Origin: RYN-230 sp963704995
GTDB taxonomy: Bacteria; Actinomycetota; Actinomycetes; Streptosporangiales; Streptosporangiaceae
NCBI GenBank assembly: GCA_963704995.1
Contig: CAVPIM010000017.1
Coordinates: 310,001 to 374,000 of the forward strand
Length of the DNA stretch: 64,000 nt
Direction: 5' to 3'
Below, in pieces: positions 15,104 through 24,300 of this stretch (within the stretch, counting starts at the first letter, position 1; each line of letters begins with the position of its first letter). A program made the translations under genes and the position numbers. The notes under the pieces are model-generated. The model made no database searches. It saw nothing but the letters and a program-made list of their open reading frames with translations, and was not told the DNA's origin.

Positions 15104-17278
15104 CTACATCCCGGCCAGGAGGGCGGCCAGCCGGGTCTCCCGCGGCGGCTCGCCGATGGTGGACACCGCCCGGGACAGCGCGGGACCAGCCCCGTGCACC
15201 ACGGACAGGTGACGCTGCGCCCGGGTCAGGGCGGTGTAGACCAGCGGCCGGGACAGCATCCCCGCCGCCTCCGCGGGGAACACCGCGACCACCGCGGGCC
15301 ACTCGGACCCCTGGGCCCGGTGCACGGTCAGCGCCCAGCCGTGCCGCAGGTCGCTGAGGAACTTGTCCGGCACGCACACGGGCGCGGCGGGGAAGGCCAC
15401 CTGCAGGCCGCCGTCGGCGCGGCCCACGACGGTGCCGACCTCGCCGTTGCTGAACCCCGCATCGGCGTGGTTGGCCACCGAGACCACGCGGTCACCCGGG
15501 TCGAAGCCGCCGTGCGCGCCGGGCCCGGGATTGAGCCGCTCCTTGAGGGCCCGGTTCAGCTCGATGGTCCCGGCGGGCCCCTTATGCACCGGGGTGATCA
15601 CCTGGATGTCGGCCGCCGGGATGCCCAGCGCACGCGGGATGGAGTCGGTGACGAGCTGCATCACCCGGTGCGCGGCGTCGCCACTGGTCCGGGCGGCCAG
15701 CACGACCACCTCCCGGTCCGGCGAGTCCACCGGGGGCAGCGTGCCGCCGCGCACCGCCGTGGCCAGCCGGGCGATGACGCCGCCGTCGCGCTGGCGGTAC
15801 AGCCGGGTCAGCTCGGTGACGGGCACGGCGCCCGAGTCGATGATGTCCCCGAGCACCCGGCCCGGCCCGATCGAGGGCAGCTGCGCGGGGTCGCCCACGA
15901 GCAGCAGCCTGGCCCCGTCCGGGCACGCCTCGACCAGCGCGGTCGCGAGCTCCGCGTCGAGCATCGACGCCTCGTCCACCACCACCAGCTCCGCGTCGAG
16001 CGGCCATTCCTCGTTCCGGCTGAACACCCAGGCCGGCTCGCCGGGCCCGCCCGGATGGCCGGCCGCCGCGCGCGGCCCGTCCGGGCCGCCCGCCGGATCA
16101 CCGGCCCCGGCCTGCGCCCCGAGCAGCCGGTGCACGGTCGTGGCCGGGGCACCGGTGAGTTCCTCGAGCCGTTTCGCGGCCCGGCCGGTCGGGGCGGCCA
16201 GGGCCACGGTCAGGCCACGCTCAGCGGCCATCGCCACCACGGCCGCCACCGTGCGGCTCTTGCCGGTTCCCGGGCCGCCGGTGAGGACGGACACCCCGTG
16301 CCCGGCAGCGGCCTGCACGGCGGCCTGCTGGGCCGGGTCCAGGCCCGCGGGGTCCGCGGCCGGGCCAGGGTCCGGCCCGGAGTCCGCCGCCGGGCCGGGG
16401 TCCGCCGCTGGGCCGGGATCCGCGGGGTCGAGCGGCTCAGCCAGGGCCGCGAGCCGCTGCAATCCCTCGGCGAGGGTTTCCTCCGCCATGGCGTAGCGGG
16501 CCAGCGCCAGCAGGACGCCGGCCGCGGGTGGCTCCCCGTCCCCGCCGGCCTGATCCGCCGGCCTGATCCGCCGGCCTGATCCCGCCGGCCTGATCCGGCC
16601 GGCCTGATCCGGGCCGGCCTCATCCGGGAACTCATCCCCGGCCGGGTCCGGCCCGTCGCCCGGCTCCGCCTCGAACGGCAGCACGCCACCCTCATCCACC
16701 GCGGCGGCGATGGCGGCCGCCGGATCCTCGATCCGGAACCTGGCCAGGGCGCCGGCGATCACCCCGGCGGGGACCGCGGTATGGCCGTCCCGCGCCGCCC
16801 GGGCCAGCAGGTAGCTCACCAGCGCCCGGCCGCGCCGCTGATCCTGCGGGCTGGCCTGCCCGGGCAGCAGCTTCCGGGCGAACCAGTCCGCCTGGTCCGG
16901 CCGGATCTGGGACAGCGCCAGCAGCCGCCACGGGTCCTGGCGCAGCTGGTCCGGGGCGGTGCGGCCCAGCATGGCCACGGCCGGCCCGGCGAACCGGGCC
17001 GGTACCCGGCAGGCGGCCAGCAATTGCGCGGTCTCGTAACAGGGCCGGGCGTCATGGAACGCCGCCGCGAGCCAGTCGGCCCGCTCGGCGCTGACCCCGT
17101 CGATGAGCTTCAGGCGGTCCGCGGTGACGAGCTCCGGCGCGGTGATACCCGCGGCCGCGAGCTGCCCGGCCAGTTTCCGGCCCAGCCCTGGCCACAGGCC
17201 AGCCGCGCAGAACTCACCGAACACGTCGGGAAGATCGTCGGGCACCGGCGTCCCGCCCACCTCAGCTACCGCGGACAT
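15104..17278 (-). CDS. RecD2-like ATP-dependent DNA helicase
   Basis: 724-residue superfamily 1B helicase. The N-terminal region has helix-hairpin-helix-like motifs (LIDGVSAERADWLAAAF). The motor has Walker A GGPGTGKSRT, motif II VVDEASMLD, motif III LVGDPAQLPSIGPG and motif VI YTALTRAQRHLSVVHG, with TVHRAQGSEWP between them. It acts 5'-3' on DNA in related proteins, without RecBC. Two low-complexity insertions interrupt the middle: an Arg/Pro/Gly segment encoded by 13-bp repeats at 16544-16625, and a DPGPAADP-type segment near 16340-16430. Confidence 0.88.
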   Translation of the reverse strand: MSAVAEVGGTPVPDDLPDVFGEFCAAGLWPGLGRKLAGQLAAAGITAPELVTADRLKLIDGVSAERADWLAAAFHDARPCYETAQLLAACRVPARFAGPAVAMLGRTAPDQLRQDPWRLLALSQIRPDQADWFARKLLPGQASPQDQRRGRALVSYLLARAARDGHTAVPAGVIAGALARFRIEDPAAAIAAAVDEGGVLPFEAEPGDGPDPAGDEFPDEAGPDQAGRIRPAGSGRRIRPADQAGGDGEPPAAGVLLALARYAMAEETLAEGLQRLAALAEPLDPADPGPAADPGPAADSGPDPGPAADPAGLDPAQQAAVQAAAGHGVSVLTGGPGTGKSRTVAAVVAMAAERGLTVALAAPTGRAAKRLEELTGAPATTVHRLLGAQAGAGDPAGGPDGPRAAAGHPGGPGEPAWVFSRNEEWPLDAELVVVDEASMLDAELATALVEACPDGARLLLVGDPAQLPSIGPGRVLGDIIDSGAVPVTELTRLYRQRDGGVIARLATAVRGGTLPPVDSPDREVVVLAARTSGDAAHRVMQLVTDSIPRALGIPAADIQVITPVHKGPAGTIELNRALKERLNPGPGAHGGFDPGDRVVSVANHADAGFSNGEVGTVVGRADGGLQVAFPAAPVCVPDKFLSDLRHGWALTVHRAQGSEWPAVVAVFPAEAAGMLSRPLVYTALTRAQRHLSVVHGAGPALSRAVSTIGEPPRETRLAALLAGM
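16544..16625. repeat. Six-copy 13-15 bp repeat inside the helicase gene
   Basis: The unit GCCGGCCTGATCC occurs at 16544, 16557, 16570, 16584 and 16598, with a sixth variant (GCCGGCCTCATCC) at 16613. Spacing grows from 13 to 15 bp. Because 13 is not a multiple of three, each copy is read in a different frame, and gain or loss of one unit would shift the helicase frame. Confidence 0.8.
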
Positions 17279-17318
17279 CGGAAGCCAGCCTAGCCGGGGA
17301 CCCCGACAATGCCCGGCA

Positions 17319-17366
17319 GCGAAACAGGCCCGGTGCGAAACAGGCCCGGTGCGGAACAGGCCCGGT
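17319..17366. repeat. Three 16-bp tandem repeats between divergent genes
   Basis: Units at 17319, 17335 and 17351 read GCGAAACAGGCCCGGT (third copy has one change). They lie between the helicase start (minus strand, 17278) and the FHA gene (plus strand, 17482). The regular spacing near one and a half helical turns could suit a tandem regulator site, but no regulator is identified. Confidence 0.65.
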
Positions 17367-17481
17367 ACGGAGCTGCCCGGCTGAGGAAGGCCGCCGGATG
17401 GGCGGGGCCGGTTTCCCCGGTCCCGCGGGAGGCGGATTCTTTCGCTTGTGCCCGTGGCTGACCTCACTGATACTCGGGACC

Positions 17482-18114
17482 ATGGAAGGGAACCCGGGCG
17501 GTGGCGCGCCTGCGGACCGTCCTGATCCGCCGCGCCACCGATGGCGGCCAGCTGACCGAGTCCGCGTGTCTGACGCTGACCGTGAGGCGGTCATCAGCCA
17601 GCTCAGCGAGCGGTACGCCGAGGGCCGCCTGACTCATGACACGCTGGACCAGCGGCTGGGCGCAGCGCTGCGGGCCTGCTACCAGCATGATCTTCAGGCG
17701 GTGCTGGCCGACCTGCCGTCCCGCCGCCGGCTGGGCGACGCCGTGGCGGCCTACTGGCAGCGGGGCTGGTCCACGCTGACCAGCATGATGGCGGGCCCGC
17801 CGTCCCAGGCGCCGCCCCCGGCCCGGGTGCTGGCCTTCCCGTCCGGCGGGCAGAGCCGGTTCACCATCGGCCGGGACGCCGGCTGCGACATGGTGCTGCC
17901 CGACCCGACCGTCTCCCGCTGGCACGCCGGGCTCAGGCGCGAGGACAGCGGCTGGATGCTGGATGACCTGGGATCCACCAACGGCACCAGGCTGAATGGC
18001 TGGCGGGTCAGGGCGTGGGTGCCGGTACGGGACGGCGATCTGGTCAGCTTCGGCGCGGTCAGCTATGTGTTCGGGCGGCCGGGCAGCGCGGGGCTGCCCC
18101 AGCCGGGCGGCTAG
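17482..18114 (+). CDS. DUF1707 and FHA domain protein
   Basis: 210 residues. Residues 27-80 are a DUF1707 domain (RVSDADREAVISQLSERYAEGRLTHDTLDQRLGAAL). Residues about 115-205 are an FHA phosphothreonine-binding domain (FTIGRDAGCDMVLPDPTVSRWHAGLR, then DLGSTNGTRLNG). FHA domains recognise Ser/Thr-kinase-phosphorylated partners; no kinase is encoded nearby. It starts at ATG 17482. No transmembrane segment is obvious. Confidence 0.85.
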   Translation: MEGNPGGGAPADRPDPPRHRWRPADRVRVSDADREAVISQLSERYAEGRLTHDTLDQRLGAALRACYQHDLQAVLADLPSRRRLGDAVAAYWQRGWSTLTSMMAGPPSQAPPPARVLAFPSGGQSRFTIGRDAGCDMVLPDPTVSRWHAGLRREDSGWMLDDLGSTNGTRLNGWRVRAWVPVRDGDLVSFGAVSYVFGRPGSAGLPQPGG

Positions 18115-18190
18115 ACCAGCCGGTGAGCATCCGGCAGCGGCCCGCGGGCAGGCCCGGTGCCGCGCTTTTCCACCAGCGCCACCGACCCTT

Positions 18191-18196
18191 TAGAGT
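18191..18196 (+). promoter_or_regulatory. -10 box (TAGAGT), leaderless arrangement
   Basis: TAGAGT ends 6 bp before GTG 18203 and no SD is present, indicating a leaderless transcript. Confidence 0.5.
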
Positions 18197-18202
18197 CATG
18201 GC

Positions 18203-18967
18203 GTGACGTTGGTATTGCTGGTGCGGCATGGGCTGACGGCCGGGACAGGAACTGTGCTTACCGGCCGTACCCCGGGGATCCCGCTTGATGACCGTGGCCG
18301 GGCCCAGGCCGGGGCCCTGGCCGCCCGGCTGGCCGACGTGCCCCTGGACGCGATCATCACCAGCCCGCTGGACCGCTGCCGGGAGACTGCCGAGGCCATC
18401 GCCGCGGCCCGGGACGGCTCCGCGCTCGCGGTCCAGCAAGACGAGCAGTTCGCCGAGGTCAAGTACGGAGACTGGACGGGCCAGCCGCTCAAGAAACTGG
18501 CCAAGGACCCGCTGTGGCGGGTGGTGCAGGCTCATCCGAGCGCGGTGCGCTTCCCCGGGAAGGACGCGGAGTCCATGCCCGAGGTGCAGCACCGCGCCGT
18601 GAACGCGGTCCGCGAGTGGAACGCCAGGCTCGGCAAGGACGCGGTCTACCTGATCTGCTCGCACGGGGACGTCATCAAGTCGGTCATCGCGGACAGTCTC
18701 GGCCTGCACCTGGACCTGAGCCAGCGCATCCAGGTCGATCCGTGCTCGCTGAGCGTCATCCGGTACACCCCGCTTCGGCCTTTCCTGGTACGAATGAATG
18801 ACACTGGCCGCACCGCCGCCGGGCTGGCCAGGCCCCACGATGCCGGGGCAGGCGCGGGGAAGGCGGCGGCAAATGGCGGAGCGCCGTCGCAGGCGGCCGC
18901 TGAGGCAGCGTCCCGGCCCCCGTTCGGGGAGGGTGACGCGGCCATCGGCGGGGGAGCGGGAGGATAA
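18203..18967 (+). CDS. Histidine phosphatase (MSMEG_4193-type phosphomutase family)
   Basis: 254 residues. The catalytic RHG motif is in LLVRHGLTAG at residues 6-10; later residues include SPLDRCRETAEAIA and ICSHGDVIKSV with the second catalytic His. The sequence matches the actinobacterial MSMEG_4193 family throughout, except a 45-residue Ala/Gly-rich tail. Its substrate is unknown. It is followed 5 bp later by the DUF3090 gene and then an SCO1664-family gene, a conserved trio in actinomycetes. Confidence 0.87.
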   Translation: MTLVLLVRHGLTAGTGTVLTGRTPGIPLDDRGRAQAGALAARLADVPLDAIITSPLDRCRETAEAIAAARDGSALAVQQDEQFAEVKYGDWTGQPLKKLAKDPLWRVVQAHPSAVRFPGKDAESMPEVQHRAVNAVREWNARLGKDAVYLICSHGDVIKSVIADSLGLHLDLSQRIQVDPCSLSVIRYTPLRPFLVRMNDTGRTAAGLARPHDAGAGAGKAAANGGAPSQAAAEAASRPPFGEGDAAIGGGAGG

Positions 18968-18972
18968 GGATC

Positions 18973-19533
18973 ATGGCGGTCTACTCCTATGACCCGCCGG
19001 ACCGTTTCGTAGCCGGCACGGTCGGGCAACCCGGGGAGCGCACGTTCTACCTGCAGGCCAGTGCCAGCGGCCGGGTGACCAGCGTGGCCCTGGAGAAGTT
19101 CCAGGTCAGCCTGCTCGCCGAGCGGCTCGAAGAACTGCTCGACGAGGTGCTCAGGCGGACCGGCGGCCTGACTTCCGTGCCCGCCGCCACCCCCTCGGAC
19201 CTCACCGACGACGAGCCGCTCGACCTTCCCCTCATGGAGGACTTCCGGGTCGGCGCGATCGCCCTGGCCTGGGACGGCGAGGACGAGCGGGTGGTCATCG
19301 AGGCCCAGGAGGAATCGGAGACCCCGGTCGAGCCGCTGGCCGAGGACATCCCGGAAACCGGGCCGGGCGTCCTGCGGGTCCGCATCACGGCCGCCTCGGC
19401 GCGCGCCTTTTCCCAGCGCGCGCTCCGCATCCTGGGACAGGGCCGGCCGCCGTGCCCGCTCTGCGGCCTGCCGCTCGACACCGAGGGGCACATCTGCCCG
19501 CGCCAGAATGGCCACCGGGCTGCCAATGGCTGA
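18973..19533 (+). CDS. DUF3090 family protein
   Basis: 186 residues. Family signature YSYDPPDRFVAGTVGQPGERTFYLQA at the N-terminus and RALRILGQGRPPCPLCGLPLDTEGHICPRQNGH at the end. The CPxC...C arrangement with nearby His could bind zinc. Conserved in order between the histidine phosphatase and SCO1664-type genes. No biochemical role is established. Confidence 0.9.
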   Translation: MAVYSYDPPDRFVAGTVGQPGERTFYLQASASGRVTSVALEKFQVSLLAERLEELLDEVLRRTGGLTSVPAATPSDLTDDEPLDLPLMEDFRVGAIALAWDGEDERVVIEAQEESETPVEPLAEDIPETGPGVLRVRITAASARAFSQRALRILGQGRPPCPLCGLPLDTEGHICPRQNGHRAANG

Positions 19534-20305
19534 AAAGCCGCCCGCCCGCCGGCTGTCCCGCCCCCCGCGCCGTCCCAAGCAGCCCCCGGACGACCACGCG
19601 GCCGAACTTGAACTGCTGAGCGAGGGCGAGCTAGAGGTCGAGGGGCGCCTGATCGTCGCCTCGAACGCCACGCTCTACTGCACGATCCGCCTTGGTTCCG
19701 CCGAATCGGCCTGCGTGTACAAGCCGATTGCGGGCGAGCGGCCGCTGTGGGATTTCCCACATGGCACGCTGGCGGGCCGGGAGGTGGCCGCGTACGCGGT
19801 GTCCCGGGCCGCCGGCTGGGACCTGGTCCCGCCGACCGTGTACCGGGACGGCCCGTTCGGGCCGGGCATGTGCCAGCTGTGGATCGACTCTGACACCAGC
19901 GTGGACCTGGTGGGCCTGTCCCGGCGCTCGGATCACCAGATGCTCCGGGATATGGCCGTGTTCGACGCCGTGGTCAACAACGCGGACCGCAAGATCGGGC
20001 ACCTGCTGCCGGTCAACCCGGAACGGCTGTACGGATGTGACCACGGCGTGTGTTTCGGTGAGGAGTACAAGCTCCGCACCGTGCTGTGGCAGTGGCGGGG
20101 CCGGAAACTGCCCGCGCGGGCCATCGAGGCGCTGGCCAGGCTGCAGGGCGAGCTGAAGAGCGGGCCGCTGGCCGACGAGCTTGCGCAGCGGCTGGCCGAC
20201 AGCGAGATCCAGGCCACCAGGCAGCGCGTCGAACTGCTCCTCGAAGAGCGCGTCCACCCCTACCCGCCCGAGGACTGGCCCGCCGTCCCCTGGCCCCCCT
20301 ACTAG
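19508..20305 (+). CDS. SCO1664 family protein (kinase-like fold)
   Basis: 265 residues beginning inside the DUF3090 gene; ATG 19526 is an alternative start, closer to the overlap. Conserved features are LIVASNATLYC, VYKPIAGERPLWDFP, LAGREVAAYAVS and the HipA/PI-kinase-like blocks MAVFDAVVNNADRKIGHLL and YGCDHGVCF. These resemble a catalytic loop (D-x-x-x-N-N-x-D) and a metal-binding Asp. The activity and target are unknown. Confidence 0.85.
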   Translation: MATGLPMAEKPPARRLSRPPRRPKQPPDDHAAELELLSEGELEVEGRLIVASNATLYCTIRLGSAESACVYKPIAGERPLWDFPHGTLAGREVAAYAVSRAAGWDLVPPTVYRDGPFGPGMCQLWIDSDTSVDLVGLSRRSDHQMLRDMAVFDAVVNNADRKIGHLLPVNPERLYGCDHGVCFGEEYKLRTVLWQWRGRKLPARAIEALARLQGELKSGPLADELAQRLADSEIQATRQRVELLLEERVHPYPPEDWPAVPWPPY

Positions 20306-20320
20306 TCGGTGGATAACCAT

Positions 20321-20368
20321 CAACGGTTAAGTTTGGTCCCCCCAGAGGGGGACTGAACCGAACTGTTG
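20321..20368. terminator. Bidirectional hairpin between convergent genes
   Basis: Imperfect 22-bp stem (arms 20321-20342 and 20347-20368, loop CAGA) with a GC-rich top and A/T-containing base. It occupies almost the whole gap between the SCO1664-family gene and the convergent PAC2 gene. Confidence 0.7.
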
Positions 20369-20369
20369 A

Positions 20370-21230
20370 TTACCGGCCGGGTTCGCCGGGGTGGCGGCGG
20401 CGGCGCAGGTAGCGCTCGAACTCGCGGGCGATGGCGTCGCCGCTGGCTTCGGGCAGGTCGGTCGCGTCCTTGGCTTCCTCGAGGGTGCGGACGTAGTCCG
20501 CGACCTCGGTGTCCTGCTCCGCCAGCTCATCGACGCCGCGCTCCCAGGCCCGGGCCTCCTGCGGCAGGTCACCGAGGGGGAGTGAGATGTCCAGGACGTC
20601 CTCGACCCCCCGGAGCAGGGCCAGGGTGGCCTTGGGGCTGGGCGGCTGGGCCACATAGTGGGGCACCGACGCCCAGAGCGACACCGTCGCGATGCCCGCC
20701 TGCGTGCAGGCGTGCTGGAGGACCCCGACGATCCCCGTGGGCCCCTTGTACTCCACCGGCTCGACATGCAGCTCACTGGCCAGCGCCGGATCGGACGCCG
20801 CGGCGGCCACCGGCACCGGGCGGGTGTGCGGGGAGTCCGCGAGCAGCGCGCCCAGCAGCACCACGGTGCTGGCGCCCAGATCGGCGAAGGACTGCACCAG
20901 CTCATCGCTGAAGGCCCGCCACCGCATGTTGGGCTCGATCCCGTGGACCAGGACGATGTCCCGGCCCAGGCCTTCCGGGCTGGCCACCGACAGCCGCGTG
21001 GTCGGCCAGACCAGCCGCTCGGTACGGCCCTCGGAGACCTCCATCACCGGCCGGGTCACCTGGAAGTCGTAGTAGTCCTCCGGGTCGATGGCGCCGATCT
21101 GGGTGGCGTCCCAGGACAGGCCCAGATGATCGACCACCCCGCTGGCGGCTTCCCCTGCGTCGTTCCACCCCTCGAAGGCAGCGATGATTGCTGGCGAGGA
21201 GAGCGCTCGATCGCCGTTCAGCTCGATCAC
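20370..21230 (-). CDS. PAC2 family protein (proteasome assembly chaperone-like)
   Basis: 286 residues with the PAC2 signatures ALSSPAIIAAFEGWNDAGEAAS, IDPEDYYDFQVTRP and IVLVHGIEPNMRWRAFSDELV, then GIVGVLQHAC and ASVPHYVA. Eukaryotic PAC2 assists proteasome assembly. Actinobacterial homologues are of uncertain role, though this one lies in the same chromosomal neighbourhood as the proteasome genes. It starts at ATG 21230 and is divergent from metH. Confidence 0.88.
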   Translation of the reverse strand: MIELNGDRALSSPAIIAAFEGWNDAGEAASGVVDHLGLSWDATQIGAIDPEDYYDFQVTRPVMEVSEGRTERLVWPTTRLSVASPEGLGRDIVLVHGIEPNMRWRAFSDELVQSFADLGASTVVLLGALLADSPHTRPVPVAAAASDPALASELHVEPVEYKGPTGIVGVLQHACTQAGIATVSLWASVPHYVAQPPSPKATLALLRGVEDVLDISLPLGDLPQEARAWERGVDELAEQDTEVADYVRTLEEAKDATDLPEASGDAIAREFERYLRRRRHPGEPGR

Positions 21231-21357
21231 TCACCACCTCCTTCGGGGGCCGCCGCTCACCCGGATGACACCAGGTTACGTGTACCGCGATGATCACTGC
21301 GTGGCCCGGGGTCGGTGCCGTTGGTCCCGGCCCCGCCGCCCCCCGGACGCGTCGCCC

Positions 21358-21363
21358 TAGAAT
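21358..21363 (+). promoter_or_regulatory. -10 box (TAGAAT) before metH
   Basis: TAGAAT ends 9 bp before ATG 21373, so the mRNA leader would be only a few bases. AGGGGG lies between. No cobalamin riboswitch is recognisable in the 142-bp divergent region. Confidence 0.45.
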
Positions 21364-21372
21364 AGGGGGCCT

Positions 21373-24300
21373 ATGACGAACACTGCCCGCCTGGCCCAGG
21401 AGGCCCGGCCGGAATTCGGTGCCGTCCTCGGGGATCGCGTGGTAGTGGCCGATGGGGCAATGGGGACGATGCTCCAGGCCAGCGACGCCACGCTGGAGGA
21501 TTTCGACGGTCATGAGGGATGCAACGAAATCCTGAATGTGACCCGGCCGGATATCGTCCGTGCGGTGCACGAGGGCTACCTCGAAGCTGGCGTGGACTGC
21601 GTCACGACCAACACTTTCGGGGCAAACCTCAGCAATCTGGGTGAATACGGGCTGTCCGGGCGGATCGTGGAGCTGTCCGAGGCCGGGGCCCGGATCGCCC
21701 GGGCCGCGGCCGACCAGTGGTCCACCGCCGGGCACCCTCGCTGGGTGCTCGGCTCCATGGGGCCGGGGACCAAGCTGCCGACCCTGGGGCATGCCCGGTT
21801 CGCCGACCTGCGCGATGCCTACCAGCTCGGCGCGGCGGGCCTGATCACCGGCGGGGCCGATGCGATCATCATCGAGACCAGCCAGGACCTGCTCCAGGCC
21901 AAGGCCGCGATCATCGGCGCGCGCCGGGCCATGACCGCGGCGGGTACCCCGCTGCCGCTGATCGCCCAGGTGACCATCGAGACCACCGGCGCCATGCTGC
22001 TGGGCAGCGAGATCGGCGCCGCGCTCACCGCCCTGGAGCCACTGGGCATCACCCTGATCGGGCTGAACTGCGCGACCGGCCCCGGTGAGATGGGCGAGCA
22101 CCTGCGCTACCTGGCCGGGCACTCGCGCATTCCGCTGTCCTGCATGCCCAACGCGGGGCTGCCGGTGCTGGCCTCCGACGGGGCCCGGTACCCGCTGAGC
22201 CCGGCCCAGCTGGCCGACGCGCACGCCACGTTCACCGAGCAGTTCGGGCTGGCCCTGGTCGGCGGGTGCTGCGGCACCACGCCCGAGCACCTGGCCGCCG
22301 TGGTCGAGCGGCTGCGCGGCCGGCCCGTGGCGCCGCGCAGGCCCCGGCCCGAGCCCGGGGTGGCCTCGCTCTACCAGCACGTCCCCTTCCGGCAGGACAC
22401 GTCCTTCCTGGCCATCGGGGAGCGGACCAACGCCAACGGCTCGAAGGCGTTCCGGGAAGCCCTCATCGAGGGCCGCTGGGACGACTGCGTGGAGATCGCC
22501 CGGGCCCAGACCAGGGACGGCGCGCACCTGCTCGACCTGTGCGTCAACTACGTGGGCCGGGACGGGCCGGCCGACATGACCGAGGTCGCCGGCAGGCTGG
22601 CCACCGCGGCCACGCTGCCGCTGGTGATCGACTCCACCGAGGCCGAGGTGATCAGGACCGGGCTGGAACTGCTGGCCGGCCGGGCGGTGGTCAACTCGGT
22701 CAACTATGAGGACGGCGACGGTCCGGACTCGCGGCTGGCGAAGGTCATGCCCCTGGTGATGGAGCATGGCGCCGCGGTGATCGCGCTGACCATCGACGAG
22801 CAGGGCCAGGCCCGCACCGCCGAGTGGAAGCTCGCGATAGCCACCCGGCTGATCGAGGACCTGACCGGGAACTGGGGCATGCGCCTGCCCGACATCATCG
22901 TGGACTGCCTCACGTTCCCGATCGCCACCGGCCAGGAGGAGACCCGGCGCGACGCGATCGAGACGATCGAGGCCATCCGCCAGCTCAAGCAGCGCTACCC
23001 GGAGGTCCAGACCACGCTGGGCGTGTCGAACGTGTCGTTCGGGCTGAACCCGGCCGCGCGCGCGGTGCTGAACTCGGTGTTCCTCGACGAGTGCGTTCGG
23101 GCCGGGCTGGACTCCGCGATCGTGCACGCCTCGCGGATCATGCCTATCGCCCGGATCCCCGACGAGCAGCTGCAGGTCGCGCTGGACCTCGTCTACGACC
23201 GCCGGCGGGACGGCTACGACCCGCTGGCCCGGCTGCTGGAGCTGTTCGAGGGGGTGGACGCGGCCGCGGTCAAGGCCACCCGGGCCGCCGAGCTGGCCGG
23301 GCTGCCGCTCTGGGAACGCCTCAAGCGGCGGATCATCGACGGGGAGCGGGGCGGCCTCGAGGCCGACCTGGACGAGGCGGTGGCCCAGCGCCCGGCCCTG
23401 GAGATCGTCAACGACGTCCTGCTGGACGGGATGAAGACGGTCGGCGAGCTGTTCGGCAGCGGGCAGATGCAGCTGCCGTTCGTCCTGCAGTCGGCCGAGG
23501 TCATGAAGCTCGCGGTCGGCTATCTGGAACCGCACATGGAACGGTCCGGCGAGGCCGGTAAGGGCCGGATCGTGCTGGCCACGGTCAAGGGCGATGTGCA
23601 CGACATCGGCAAGAACCTGGTCAACATCATCCTCACCAACAACGGCTACGACGTGGTCAACATCGGCATCAAGCAGCCCGTGTCGGCCATCGTGGACGCG
23701 GCGGCCGAGCACGAGGCGGACGTCGTGGGCATGTCCGGCCTGCTGGTCAAGTCCACCGTCGTGATGCGGGACAACCTGGCCGAGCTGAACAGCAGGGGCC
23801 TGGCCCGCCGGTGGCCGGTGCTGCTCGGCGGCGCCGCGCTGACCCGGGCGTACGTGGAACAGGACCTGGCCTCCTTGTTTGACGGCGAGGTGCGGTACGC
23901 GCGGGACGCCTTCGAGGGGCTCCGGCTGATGGATGCCTTCATGGGCGTCAAGCGGGGCGACGCCGGGGCCCAGCTGCCGCCGGTGCGCGAGCGCCGGGTC
24001 CACGCCGGGGCGCGGCTCCGGGTCACCGAGCCGGAGGAGATGCCCGCCCGGTCGGACGTGGCCACCGACAGCCCGGTGCCCGAGCCGCCGTTCTTCGGCG
24101 ACCGGATCGTCAAGGGCATCCCGCTCGCCGAGTACGGGGCGTTCCTCGACGAGCGGGCCACGTTCATGGGCCAGTGGGGCCTCAAGCCGGGGCGCGGGCC
24201 GGACGGGCCGTCCTACGCGGAGCTGGTCGAGACCGAAGGCCGCCCGCGGCTGCGGATGTGGCTGGACCGGGTGCAGAGCGAGGGGCTGCTCCAGGCCGGG

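Noticed and set aside
21231..21372. Cobalamin riboswitch upstream of metH
   Set aside because: The 142-bp divergent region lacks a recognisable B12 box and is too short for the full aptamer; a -10 box lies 9 bp before the start.
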